A DNA stretch of 64,000 nt. Origin: Deinococcus sp. LM3 (GTDB lineage Bacteria; Deinococcota; Deinococci; Deinococcales; Deinococcaceae). This document shows, in pieces, positions 26,257-34,775 of this stretch. The translations under genes and the position numbers were made by a program. Position 1 is the first letter of the stretch; each line of letters opens with the position of its first letter. The stretch is from the NCBI RefSeq assembly GCF_002017875.1, contig NZ_MUFV01000002.1, positions 62,001-126,000 on the forward strand, read 5' to 3'. The notes beneath the pieces were generated by a model. The model worked only from the letters and a program-made list of their open reading frames with translations, ran no database searches and was not told the origin of the DNA.

Positions 26257-27395
26257 CCCGACCCGAGACGGCCCCGGTCCGGCCGGGTGAGGAACTGCCG
26301 CTGGACGCGCTGCGTGAAGCCATGCGCGGCCGCGTGGCGGGCGACGTGGATGACCTGAGCGCCCTGCAGTTCCCGGGCGGGTTCTCGAACCTGACGTACC
26401 TCGTGCGGGCTGGGGATCCGGCGCGGGGCGGGCAGGAGTACGTGCTGCGCCGCGCGCCGCTCGGGCCGGTCCCGAAGGGCGCGCACGACATGGTCCGTGA
26501 GGCGCACCTGCTGGAGAAGATCCACCCGGTCCTGCCGGTCGCGCCCCGCCCGGCGCTGATCGTGGCGGACCCGGCCGTGATCGGCTCGCCGTTCTACCTG
26601 ATGGAACGCCGCCACGGCACGGTGGTCCGCACGCGCCTGCCCGCCGAGTACCGGGACCTTCCGGACGCGGCGCGGCGCATGTCCGGCGCGCTGGCCGACA
26701 CCCTGGCGGACCTGCACGCGGTCGATATCGACGCGGCAGGCCTGCGGGAGATCGGGAAGCCCGAGGGCTTCAACGCGCGGCAGGTGTCCGGCTGGGCCGG
26801 GCGCTGGCGGCGCGCGCGTGAGGCGCTGCGGGACACGGGCGACCTGCCCGCCCCGGACGACCTGAACGACGAGCGCGTTATCGCGTGGCTGGAGGCCTAC
26901 ACGCCTCCCGAGAGCGCGCACACGCTGGTGCACAACGACTTCAAGCTGGACAACCTGATGCTGGACCCGGCCGATCCGGGCCGCGTGACGGCGCTGCTGG
27001 ACTGGGAGATGACCACCGTGGGCGACCCCCTCGTGGACCTGGGCCTGACCCTGACCTACTGGACCATGCCCGAGATGCCGGGCGGCGCGCCCAATGAGGT
27101 CGGCGCGGCCTCGCCGGGCTTCCTGGGCCGCGACGAACTGGTTGCCCGGTACGCCGCGCGCGCTGCTCGTCACGTGACGAGCGACCCGGAGTCGCACCTC
27201 GCGGCGCTGGAACAGGCGCTGCCGTGGTACGAGGTACTGGGCCACTTCAAACTCGCGGTGATCGTCATCCAGATCTTCGCGCGCTACCGCGCCGGGCAGA
27301 CCAGCGACCCGCGTTTCGCCCCGCTGGCCGGTCAGGCCGAATGGCTGATCCGCGAGGCGTGGCGGCGCATCCGGGAGCAGGACGCCCGCGCGTGA
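26253..27395 (+). CDS. APH-type phosphotransferase (ACAD10/11 kinase-domain-like)
   Basis: A 380-aa kinase of the aminoglycoside phosphotransferase superfamily. The catalytic loop is TLVHNDFKLDNLMLD and the metal-binding motif is LLDWEMTTVGDPLVDLG; FPGGFSNLTYLV near residue 45 is the nucleotide-binding loop. This pattern is that of the ACAD10/11-type kinases and the LvaA 4-hydroxyacyl-CoA kinase of the levulinate pathway, not antibiotic-resistance enzymes. The GTG at 26253 overlaps the SDR stop and has GGAGGAG upstream. The gene is followed immediately by a mobile repeat whose first base is next to the stop. Confidence 0.9.
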   Translation: MTRPETAPVRPGEELPLDALREAMRGRVAGDVDDLSALQFPGGFSNLTYLVRAGDPARGGQEYVLRRAPLGPVPKGAHDMVREAHLLEKIHPVLPVAPRPALIVADPAVIGSPFYLMERRHGTVVRTRLPAEYRDLPDAARRMSGALADTLADLHAVDIDAAGLREIGKPEGFNARQVSGWAGRWRRAREALRDTGDLPAPDDLNDERVIAWLEAYTPPESAHTLVHNDFKLDNLMLDPADPGRVTALLDWEMTTVGDPLVDLGLTLTYWTMPEMPGGAPNEVGAASPGFLGRDELVARYAARAARHVTSDPESHLAALEQALPWYEVLGHFKLAVIVIQIFARYRAGQTSDPRFAPLAGQAEWLIREAWRRIREQDARA

Positions 27396-27529
27396 TACGG
27401 ATTCCGTTTGTTTCGCTGGCAGATCGGAACACCACCGATCTGCCAGCTCCACGTCCGGAACCCGTTTTTCTCCTACTCGCATCTGCTCGGATTGAATGGG
27501 CTGCAAAGCCCATTCAATCCGAGTCCGTA
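27396..27529 (+). mobile_element. 134-bp palindromic repeat element, copy 1 (MITE-like)
   Basis: The element runs from TACGGATTCC to GAGTCCGTA, with short terminal inverted repeats, and is flanked by TGA on both sides. It contains two hairpins: 13-bp arms at 27415-27427 and 27435-27447, and 17-bp arms at 27486-27502 and 27507-27523 around a GCAA loop. The reverse complement matches 28225-28357 closely. It has no coding capacity. Small palindromic repeats of this general kind are known in Deinococcus genomes. Confidence 0.85.
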
Positions 27530-28224
27530 TGAGCGAACTGATCCTGATCCGCCACGGGCAGGCCACGCCGTTCGAAGCGGACACTGACCGCCTCTCCCCG
27601 CTGGGCGAGCAGCAGGCCTGGACGGTCGGCGCGGCCCTGCACGCGGCGGGCGTGACCCCCACGCACGTCCTGCACGGCCCGCTCGTGCGGCAGCGGCGCA
27701 GCGCGCAACTGGCCCGCCAGCCCGGCTGGCCCGACCCCACCCTCGACGCCAGACTGGCGGAATTCGACGGGGACGGACTGGTGGGCCACCTCGCGCCCAT
27801 CCTGGCCGGGCGGGACCCGACCTTCGCGGCCCTCGCGGCCGACCTGGCCGCACAGACCGGCGGCCCGGAACGCAACCGCGCCTTCCAGAAGTACCTCGAA
27901 GCGCTGGCCGCCGCCTGGCAGGCCGGGACCCTCACCGACAGCCGGGTCGAACCGTGGGCGGACTTCCGGGCGCGCGTGCGGGCCGCGCTGGCCGACGTGC
28001 TGCGCCTGAGCGGCGGCTCGACCGTGCTGGCCTTCACCAGCGGCGGCGTGATCGGCCTGACCGTCGCGCTCGCGCTGGACGCCCCGGACGCCTCGGCACT
28101 GGCCCTGAACTGGCGCGTGAAGAACGCCTCGGTCACCCGCCTGACCTTCGGCGGGGGGCGCGTCAGCCTCGATTCCTTCAACGAGACGCACCACCTGCCG
28201 CCCGACCTGCACTCCTGGCGCTGA
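27529..28224 (+). CDS. Histidine phosphatase (phosphoglycerate mutase superfamily)
   Basis: A 231-aa phosphatase. The LILIRHGQATPFEADTDRLS motif carries the phosphorylated His (RHG); a second conserved His falls in EPWADFRARVRAALADVLRL and the following FTSGGVIG region. The ATG at 27529 is the first Met consistent with the family start (MSELILIRHG). It has no Shine-Dalgarno because its first base is the last base of the repeat element. The gene is bracketed by two inverted copies of that element. Removing the upstream copy plus one TGA would restore a GTGA overlap with the kinase gene, so it was probably the third gene of that operon. Confidence 0.88.
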   Translation: MSELILIRHGQATPFEADTDRLSPLGEQQAWTVGAALHAAGVTPTHVLHGPLVRQRRSAQLARQPGWPDPTLDARLAEFDGDGLVGHLAPILAGRDPTFAALAADLAAQTGGPERNRAFQKYLEALAAAWQAGTLTDSRVEPWADFRARVRAALADVLRLSGGSTVLAFTSGGVIGLTVALALDAPDASALALNWRVKNASVTRLTFGGGRVSLDSFNETHHLPPDLHSWR

Positions 28225-28357
28225 TAGGACTCCGATTGAATGGGCTGCAAAGCCCGTTCAATCCGAGCGGATGCGAGCAGGAGAGAAACGGGTTCCGGAC
28301 GTGGAGCCGGCAATCCGGTGAAATTCCGGATTGTTGGCGAAACAAACGGAATCCGTA
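28225..28357 (-). mobile_element. 133-bp palindromic repeat element, copy 2 (inverted)
   Basis: This is the reverse-complement relative of 27396-27529. It starts directly after the phosphatase stop TGA and ends ATCCGTA before another TGA. The hairpins are 28230-28246 with 28251-28267 (GCAA loop) and 28306-28318 with 28326-28338. The second hairpin differs in sequence from copy 1 yet still pairs. Confidence 0.85.
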
Positions 28358-28363
28358 TGACGC

Positions 28364-29515
28364 CTACGCCCGGTCAGGGGCGTCCAGCAGCGCCGCGCCG
28401 TACGCCGTGAACGCGGCGTCCTCGCCCGGCGGGTGCGTCAGGCCCGCGCGGGCGTCCCGCAGCAGCTTCCCCAGCGGCAACGCGGCCGTCAGCGCCCCGC
28501 CCCCGGCCGCGCGCATGGCGAGGTCCGCGGCGTCCACGGCGGCGTTCGTGCAGACCGCCTTGGCCGCCCCGATCAGCGGAACCGCCCCCGCGCCGGGCTG
28601 CGCGTCCCAGGTGGCGGTCGCGTGTGCCAGCAGCGTCCGCGCCGAGAGCAACTGCGCCCCGATGCGGCCCACCGTCTCCTGCACGCGCGGCAGCGTGGCA
28701 ATCGGGGCGCCCAGCGCGGTCGGCACCCGCTCGTGCGCGTAGCGGCGCAGGGCGCCGAGCGCCGCCTCGCCCACACCCAGGTACGTGGCGGCCACCGCCG
28801 TCCAGAACCACGCGCTGCTCGCCGGATGAGACACAGCCGGCGGGGCCTGCAGCGCAGCGGGCGCCCGGTCAAACACCACGTCATGACTGCCGCTGCCGCG
28901 CAGGGCCAGCGCGCCCTGCCAGGTCGGCTCGACCCGCACGCCCTCACCACGCAGGTCCACCCAGTACCGGCCCACCCGCCCGTCCGGCGTGGCGGCCGAC
29001 ACCAGCGCCCAGCGCAGCGCCCGCGCGCCGGTACTCCAGGTCTTACGGCCCGTCACGAACCACACGCCACTCTCGAAGCCGCTGCCGTCCGGGGTCGCCG
29101 CCGTGCGCGGCAGGCCCCCACGCGACGGACTGCCCAGCTCCGGCTCGCTCGCCAGCGCGTTCAGCAACTCACCGCGCACACCCGCGCCCGCCACGGCGTC
29201 CAGCAGATGCGGCGGCAGGCTGCGCCCCTGAAACGCCGCGCCCGTCACGTGCCCGTGCATCGCCAGGATCAGCGCCAGGCTGGCGTCCGCGCGGCCCACC
29301 TCTACCTGCGCGCGCGCGAACACACCCAGGCCCGCACCCAACCCCCCGGCCTGCGCGGGCACGGTCAGGCGCGTGTACCCGCTGTTCGACAGGGCCAGCG
29401 CCGCCCCCGGCGTCACGTCCTGCGCCGCCTCGCACGCCGGAGCGTGCTCCTGAACGGCGCGGACAGCGCGGGTCACCACCTCAGCCTGCTCGGCCGTGAA
29501 CTCGGGGAAGATCAT
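28364..29515 (-). CDS. Acyl-CoA dehydrogenase family protein (divergent)
   Basis: A 383-aa member of the acyl-CoA dehydrogenase fold: NSGYTRLTVPAQAGGLGAGL, DASLALILAMHGHVTGAAF and WFVTGRKTWSTGARALRW are the usual substrate and flavin segments. The C-terminal helices lack the usual Glu or Arg catalytic motifs (MRAAGGGALTAALPLGKLLR then DARAGLTHPPGEDAAFTAYG), so it is closer to the DszC/monooxygenase-like or non-classical branch and its reaction is uncertain. A TAGCCT box ends six bases before the ATG and there is no ribosome site, suggesting a leaderless mRNA. It is convergent to the phosphatase. Confidence 0.82.
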   Translation of the reverse strand: MIFPEFTAEQAEVVTRAVRAVQEHAPACEAAQDVTPGAALALSNSGYTRLTVPAQAGGLGAGLGVFARAQVEVGRADASLALILAMHGHVTGAAFQGRSLPPHLLDAVAGAGVRGELLNALASEPELGSPSRGGLPRTAATPDGSGFESGVWFVTGRKTWSTGARALRWALVSAATPDGRVGRYWVDLRGEGVRVEPTWQGALALRGSGSHDVVFDRAPAALQAPPAVSHPASSAWFWTAVAATYLGVGEAALGALRRYAHERVPTALGAPIATLPRVQETVGRIGAQLLSARTLLAHATATWDAQPGAGAVPLIGAAKAVCTNAAVDAADLAMRAAGGGALTAALPLGKLLRDARAGLTHPPGEDAAFTAYGAALLDAPDRA

Positions 29516-30065
29516 GCCTGCAGGCTAGCGTTCAGGCGGCAGGCCGCGCGTCCCGCCGGGCCACCACTGCCCAGGACATCCCGCACCTCGCCACCCAGGC
29601 CGACCTGACCCCGGGCGGCGCCGCCATCCGCTGGAGCGACGAGGAAGTCCTGCTGCGGCCCGTCACGGTCAGCGCCGGCCTCGGCACGCTGCGCGAAACG
29701 CCGCCTCACCCCGCGCCCCAGCCCTCAGCCCGGCCCCTAACGCTTCCTTAACGCCCCACCCTGCACAATCACCGGCATGAGCCCTCACCGGACCGATTCC
29801 AGCTGACCCGAGGATCACCCAACGGCCCGTCTGGCGACCCGGAAACACCGTCGCCATGCGGGAAAGCCTTCATGAAGGCCCCCCGGGTTCCAAATGCACA
29901 CATTTACCTACCTTTGCCGATCACACAGTGTTAATCTGCCGTACATGAAGGGATCGTTCATGCGCCGCTACGCAACGACTCATCCCTGCGGATAGACGGC
30001 TGAGCGGACCTACCACACAAGTGCTCCCCCTTACCCTCCCCACTTCCCAGCACCGGAGGAACCCC
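29516..30065. other. 550-bp intergenic region upstream of the EPS cluster
   Basis: From about 29524 to a TAA at 29749 a plus-strand frame with coding-like composition is open (for example IPHLATQADLTPGGAAIRWS) but has no start, so it may be a gene remnant. From 29880 to 29960 the DNA turns AT-richer and contains TGTTAATCT and similar boxes, the most likely promoter region for ugd, though I cannot fix a -35/-10 pair. A perfect 14-bp palindrome, GCCTTCATGAAGGC, lies at 29866-29879. Confidence 0.4.
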
Positions 30066-31451
30066 ATGAACCATGACTCCATGAAAGTCGCCGTGATCGG
30101 AACCGGCTACGTCGGCCTCGGCACGGCCGCGCTGCTCGCGCACATCGGGCATACCGTCACCGGCATCGACATCAGCCAGGACAAGATCGACCTGCTCCGC
30201 GCCGGGCAGGTGCCCATCCACGAACCCGGCCTGGACGACCTGCTCGCCAGCGTGCAGGGCCGCCTCACCTGGACGACCAGTTACGACAGCGTCCACGAGG
30301 CGGACGTGATCTTCATCTGCGTCGGCACGCCTCCCGGCCCGGACGGCACGCCCGACCTGCAGTACGTCGTGAGTGCCGCCGCCAGCATCGCCCCGCACCT
30401 GAACGGGCACGCGCAGGTCATCGTGAACAAGTCCACCGTGCCCATCGGCACCGGCGATTACGTGCAGCGCCTGCTGGAAGACCACGCGCCCGGCTACGAC
30501 CACGAACGCCACCGCGTCGTCAGCAACCCCGAATTCCTGCGCGAAGGCACCGCCCTGCAGGACAGCCTGTACCCCGACCGGATCGTGCTGGGTGGCCACC
30601 CGGACGCCCTGCACCTCATGGCCCGCCTGTACGCCCCGCTGATCGAGCAGACGTTCACGCCGCCCGCCGTCGCCCCCCGCCCGCACGCGTACACCCGCCC
30701 CGCCCTGGTCACCACCACCCTCCAGAGCGCCGAGATGATCAAGTACGCCGCGAACGCCTTCCTGGCCCTCAAGATCAGCTTCGCGAACGAGATCGCCGGC
30801 CTGTGCGAACGCGTCGGCGCCGACATCGAGGAGGTCGCCACCGGCATCGGCATGGACACCCGCATCGGGCACCGCTTCCTGAACGCCGGGGCCGGCTGGG
30901 GCGGCAGCTGCTTCGGCAAGGACACCGCCGGCCTGATCAGCGCCGGACGCGAACACGGCTACGACATGCCCATCCTCCAGGCCGCCATCGACGTGAACAC
31001 CCGCCAGCGGCAGGTGATCATCGACAAACTCATGCGCCAGATGCGCACCCTGAAGGGCAAACGCGTCACGGTCCTCGGCATGGCCTTCAAGCCCGACACC
31101 GACGACCTGCGCGACGCCCCCGCCCACGACCTGATCGCCCGCCTGCACCAGCTGGGCGCGACCGTCACCGCCCACGACCCCATCGCCATGCCCCGCGCCG
31201 CCCGTGAATGGCAGCACCTCACGTACCGCGAGGCGACCAGCATCCCCGACGCCCTGCACCGCGCGGACGCCGTGATCATCGCCACCGAATGGCGCGACTA
31301 CCGCGACCTCGACTGGAACGCCCACCTGGGCGGCATGCGCACCCGGTTGATCATCGACGCCCGCAACATCATCCGCACGCCCGTCGACGCGCACGTCGAA
31401 CAGATCGGCCGGGACGCCCCCATCGGCGAACGCCGCACCCTCACCACCTGA
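30066..31451 (+). CDS. ugd: UDP-glucose 6-dehydrogenase
   Basis: A 461-aa nucleotide-sugar dehydrogenase making UDP-glucuronate from UDP-glucose with NAD. The Rossmann motif is VAVIGTGYVGLGTAALLAHI; FICVGTPPGPDG, NPEFLREGTA and the catalytic-cysteine motif GAGWGGSCFGKD follow, and VLGMAFKPDTDDLRDAPA opens the C-terminal domain. The GDP-mannose dehydrogenase family is similar, but Uxs is the next gene, and Uxs uses UDP-glucuronate. GGAGGA lies six bases before the ATG at 30066; the first upstream Met in frame has none. It is first in the EPS operon. Confidence 0.92.
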   Translation: MNHDSMKVAVIGTGYVGLGTAALLAHIGHTVTGIDISQDKIDLLRAGQVPIHEPGLDDLLASVQGRLTWTTSYDSVHEADVIFICVGTPPGPDGTPDLQYVVSAAASIAPHLNGHAQVIVNKSTVPIGTGDYVQRLLEDHAPGYDHERHRVVSNPEFLREGTALQDSLYPDRIVLGGHPDALHLMARLYAPLIEQTFTPPAVAPRPHAYTRPALVTTTLQSAEMIKYAANAFLALKISFANEIAGLCERVGADIEEVATGIGMDTRIGHRFLNAGAGWGGSCFGKDTAGLISAGREHGYDMPILQAAIDVNTRQRQVIIDKLMRQMRTLKGKRVTVLGMAFKPDTDDLRDAPAHDLIARLHQLGATVTAHDPIAMPRAAREWQHLTYREATSIPDALHRADAVIIATEWRDYRDLDWNAHLGGMRTRLIIDARNIIRTPVDAHVEQIGRDAPIGERRTLTT

Positions 31452-31464
31452 AGCAGGTACGCCA

Positions 31465-32460
31465 ATGACAGACCCCCAGCACACTGACCCCATGCCCGAA
31501 ACGCACGTCCCCAGCACCGCCACCAGCGACCCGCTGCGCATCCTGATCACCGGCAGCGCCGGCTTCGTCGGCAGCCACCTCGTCGAACGCTTCCTGAACG
31601 AGGGGCACACCGTCATCGGCGTGGACAACTACATCAGCGGGCAGGTCAGCAACACCGACCTGTTCCGTGAGCACCCGCGCTTCACGTTCATCGAGGCGGA
31701 CGTCAGCCACGGTATCCCCTACACCGGCGACAAGCTCGACTGGGTCATGCACTTCGCCAGCCCCGCCAGCCCCCCCCACTACCAGCAGTTCCCCGTCGAG
31801 ACGCTGATGGTCGGCGCGCAGGGCACGCAGAACGGCCTGGAACTCGCGCACGCGCACGGCGCCGGGTTCTTCCTCGCCAGTACCAGCGAGGTGTACGGTG
31901 ACCCCCTGGTGCACCCGCAACCCGAGACGTACTGGGGCAACGTGAACCCCATCGGCGTGCGCTCCTGCTACGACGAGGCCAAACGCTACGCCGAGGCGAT
32001 CACCATGGCGTACCACCGCAGCCGCGGCGTGAACACCCGCATCATCCGCATCTTCAACACCTACGGCCCCCGCATGCGCCCCGACGACGGCCGCGTGATC
32101 ACCAACTTCGTCCACCAGGCCCTGCGCGGCGAACCGCTCACTGTGTACGGCGATGGTAGCCAGACCAGAAGCTTCCAATACATAGATGATCTGGTGGAAG
32201 GGATTAGCCGTTTGATGATGGTGAAATACCACGAGCCGGTGAATTTAGGCAATGATGAAGAATTTACGATGCTGCAACTGATTGAGATATTGAGGGATGT
32301 ACTCCAAAAACCTCTTCATCATGATTTTCATTTACTCCCTTCTGATGATCCAGTCAAGCGTAGGCCATGCCTAATGCGTAGGCGCGAAGTTATCGGGGAG
32401 TTTCTTGCTAAACCCTTGAATTCCGGAATTGAAAATATGATTGGTGATTTAAATAATTAA
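31465..32460 (+). CDS. uxs: UDP-glucuronate decarboxylase (UDP-xylose synthase), mosaic gene
   Basis: A 331-aa SDR-type epimerase/decarboxylase: ITGSAGFVGSHLVERFLNEG, ASTSEVYGDPLVHPQPETYW, CYDEAKRYAE (Tyr and Lys of the active site), IFNTYGPRMRPDDGRVITNF and DGSQTRSFQYIDDLVEG are characteristic of UDP-glucuronate decarboxylases. It makes UDP-xylose from the Ugd product. At about 32145-32175 (residue 228) the DNA changes abruptly from GC-rich to AT-rich within the reading frame, so the last hundred residues carry the base composition of the AT-rich EPS block. The ribosome site is weak. Confidence 0.9.
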   Translation: MTDPQHTDPMPETHVPSTATSDPLRILITGSAGFVGSHLVERFLNEGHTVIGVDNYISGQVSNTDLFREHPRFTFIEADVSHGIPYTGDKLDWVMHFASPASPPHYQQFPVETLMVGAQGTQNGLELAHAHGAGFFLASTSEVYGDPLVHPQPETYWGNVNPIGVRSCYDEAKRYAEAITMAYHRSRGVNTRIIRIFNTYGPRMRPDDGRVITNFVHQALRGEPLTVYGDGSQTRSFQYIDDLVEGISRLMMVKYHEPVNLGNDEEFTMLQLIEILRDVLQKPLHHDFHLLPSDDPVKRRPCLMRRREVIGEFLAKPLNSGIENMIGDLNN

Positions 32461-33667
32461 TCGAGAACTACGAGCTCTACTTTCTGTACTGGCTCAAGGA
32501 CTTGTCAGTGCGGCCAACTTTCTAATAGGTATCTTGATAGCCAGAAGCTTTAATGGTGAAGATCTCGGCCATTATTATATCATCTTTGGCATAATATTAA
32601 TCTCTAATGGTTTCATTTCAGCGACGGCTATATACTTTTTTCAGCAAAATTTCGACTTTTTCTCAGATAATGAACGTTATGGCCAAATCATTGGGTCAAT
32701 TTCCTTTATGGCTCTCGTATCTTCTGGGCTCGTCGGTATAATTGCGTGGATATATAGTCCTGGAAGTCAAATTGCCTTTTTTCTGCTTGCATTCGTATAT
32801 ATACTCCTAGATTCCCTAAGAAAAATTGCTAACTCCCTTAATTTATACAAGCTCATTGTTTTTTCCGATTTCCTAGTCGCAATTACTAGCCTTTCCCTCG
32901 TTTTTTATTCACAGAAAACAATTAATGATGTCGCATTCTCGTATTTTATTGCGATGACGATGGCATCAATAGTCTACTTTTTGGGAATACGAAAGTACGT
33001 GAATGTTAAGCTGGAATTTGATGTTAAATATATAAAGTCAGGATTTATATCTGGTAGATCTAACGTTCTGACTGTAATTTACATGATTTTGACGAGTCAG
33101 TTTTTAGTTTGGGTTAGTAAGATAGTAGACAGTACGACCGGAGCCGGTGTTTTACAAGCTATGATTAATCTATTTGGGTTTATGAATCCTGTTATGACGG
33201 GCATTGGAAATTTTACCTACTCTCAGATTCCAAAAAGTGAGAAGTCTAAACTCGTCCAGTTAATTTTTAATATACGCAGCATCTATATAATAGCTATAAC
33301 CTGTCTAATTATCATTGTTGCTATAATAACCCTAAACAGAGGTATTTTTGTAGGATTCTATTTTGATAACGTGAATTATGCCAATTATGCCAATTTAATA
33401 CCAATTGTCGGATTAACCAGTGTTGCCTTAGTTTTATCGCAAATAGAAGGTGTTATATTGAGTTCACTCGGATACCCCAATCTAGTTGCAAGGTATCAAC
33501 TAATAAGTACTATTGCTTGTATAATTTTACTTCCCCCGCTTTGTATTTTATTTGGGATATACGGTATTGCGATAGCACGACTGTTTGCTGAAATCGTAAA
33601 AGGTGTCTTAGTTTTCAGAAAGAATAGTTTTATTTCGAAGGAAGCATATGAAAAAATTCATTCCTAA
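32456..33667 (+). CDS. wzx: Polysaccharide flippase (Wzx-like), start codon unclear
   Basis: A multi-pass MATE/Wzx-type flippase of about 400 aa. The expected first helix is encoded (ELRALLSVLAQGLVSAANFL then IGILIARSFNGEDLG), and about eleven further hydrophobic segments follow. In this frame the region upstream begins ATA ATT AAT directly after a stop, so no ATG, GTG or TTG lies before the first helix. The first usual start is a TTG at 32534, which would remove most of that helix. An ATT at 32456, overlapping the uxs stop, is given here as the most likely start. It would flip the lipid-linked repeat unit. The end overlaps wzy by 20 bp. Confidence 0.8.
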   Translation: MNRELRALLSVLAQGLVSAANFLIGILIARSFNGEDLGHYYIIFGIILISNGFISATAIYFFQQNFDFFSDNERYGQIIGSISFMALVSSGLVGIIAWIYSPGSQIAFFLLAFVYILLDSLRKIANSLNLYKLIVFSDFLVAITSLSLVFYSQKTINDVAFSYFIAMTMASIVYFLGIRKYVNVKLEFDVKYIKSGFISGRSNVLTVIYMILTSQFLVWVSKIVDSTTGAGVLQAMINLFGFMNPVMTGIGNFTYSQIPKSEKSKLVQLIFNIRSIYIIAITCLIIIVAIITLNRGIFVGFYFDNVNYANYANLIPIVGLTSVALVLSQIEGVILSSLGYPNLVARYQLISTIACIILLPPLCILFGIYGIAIARLFAEIVKGVLVFRKNSFISKEAYEKIHS

Positions 33668-34775
33668 TATAATGATTCTGTCTTTTCTTCTTTCCGATTA
33701 TTTGACAAAATATAGAATCGGGGAAATATCAATAAATAGTTTGCTTGTTCTGGTTTTAATTTTGCTTGTACTTGTTTCAGTATTAGATTACAAATATCCT
33801 AAAAAATTTATTGCGATTGCGCTGTTTTATCTTTTGTTCATATCGTATGCCGTTTTGTCTTTTAAGTCACTAAATAGTAATTCTTTGCAAAATCTTTTGG
33901 CTTACCTAGTGTTTTTTGGTGCAATTTTAAGTGGTATCTGGAATTTCGAATATTACTTTTCTGTAATTAATAGACGTAAGTATGGTTTGGGATATATAGA
34001 GATTTATATTATAATTCTTTCATTAATAACTATCCTATTTAGTATTCTCCGAAATTACGACTTGAATTTCATTGGCATTAGGAGTATTGCGCTCACATCT
34101 ATTATATTCTTTCCATTTATTCTAATAAGGGCCACTAATAATATAAGAAGTGTTTTGATAATATCGCTGTACATATTTTCAATACTTGTTAGCGGATCGC
34201 GCACTGTTTTTGTGATAGCTTTATTTATGCTGTTGTTTCAAAGTTTGGTGACTGGCTTTAAAACATTTTTTTATAGATTATCAATTGTAATATTTTTGGC
34301 TGCGATTCTATTCTACTGGAATGCAGAGATATTTTTTGGATTCTCTGAAAGATTTATAAGTGGAGATACTAGTCTAAACTATGGAGGTATTGCTATTAAT
34401 GGAGAAGGGCGAAGTAATTTCTGGGATCTGATTTTATCCAGATGGAGTGAAAACAGATATCTTGGCAATGGAATTGGAGACACCGAGATTATAATGTCAG
34501 CAAATTTTTACACAGAGCAGGGGCATAATGACTATCTTAGGCTATTGAATGATTTTGGGATCCTAGGTCTTGGAATTTACTTTATTTTCTTAATATCAAT
34601 TATAATAAGGCTATATAAATCAGAAAATACTTATTCTAGTATAGCTTTATATTCAGTAGGAGGTTTTTTAATATCCATGATAACAGATAACACCATTGTA
34701 TATAGCTTCGTGATGATTCCTTTAGGAATAGTAATAGGGATGGGACTTAAAAAAAGGGAGGTTTCTGAATTATGA
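33648..34775 (+). CDS. wzy: O-antigen/EPS polymerase (Wzy/O-ligase family)
   Basis: A 375-aa protein with about ten transmembrane helices and a large periplasmic loop. Within it GSRT (about residue 182) and the GHNDYLRLLNDFGILGLG segment (about 295) match the Wzy_C/O-antigen ligase family. It would link repeat units flipped by Wzx. GAAGGA lies before the ATG, which overlaps the flippase gene, and the stop overlaps the next gene (ATGA). AT-rich throughout. Confidence 0.85.
   Translation: MKKFIPNIMILSFLLSDYLTKYRIGEISINSLLVLVLILLVLVSVLDYKYPKKFIAIALFYLLFISYAVLSFKSLNSNSLQNLLAYLVFFGAILSGIWNFEYYFSVINRRKYGLGYIEIYIIILSLITILFSILRNYDLNFIGIRSIALTSIIFFPFILIRATNNIRSVLIISLYIFSILVSGSRTVFVIALFMLLFQSLVTGFKTFFYRLSIVIFLAAILFYWNAEIFFGFSERFISGDTSLNYGGIAINGEGRSNFWDLILSRWSENRYLGNGIGDTEIIMSANFYTEQGHNDYLRLLNDFGILGLGIYFIFLISIIIRLYKSENTYSSIALYSVGGFLISMITDNTIVYSFVMIPLGIVIGMGLKKREVSEL

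Noticed and set aside
27396..28357. Composite transposon carrying the phosphatase
   Set aside because: Each flanking repeat has its own TGA flanks and neither encodes a transposase, so two separate insertions are the simpler reading.
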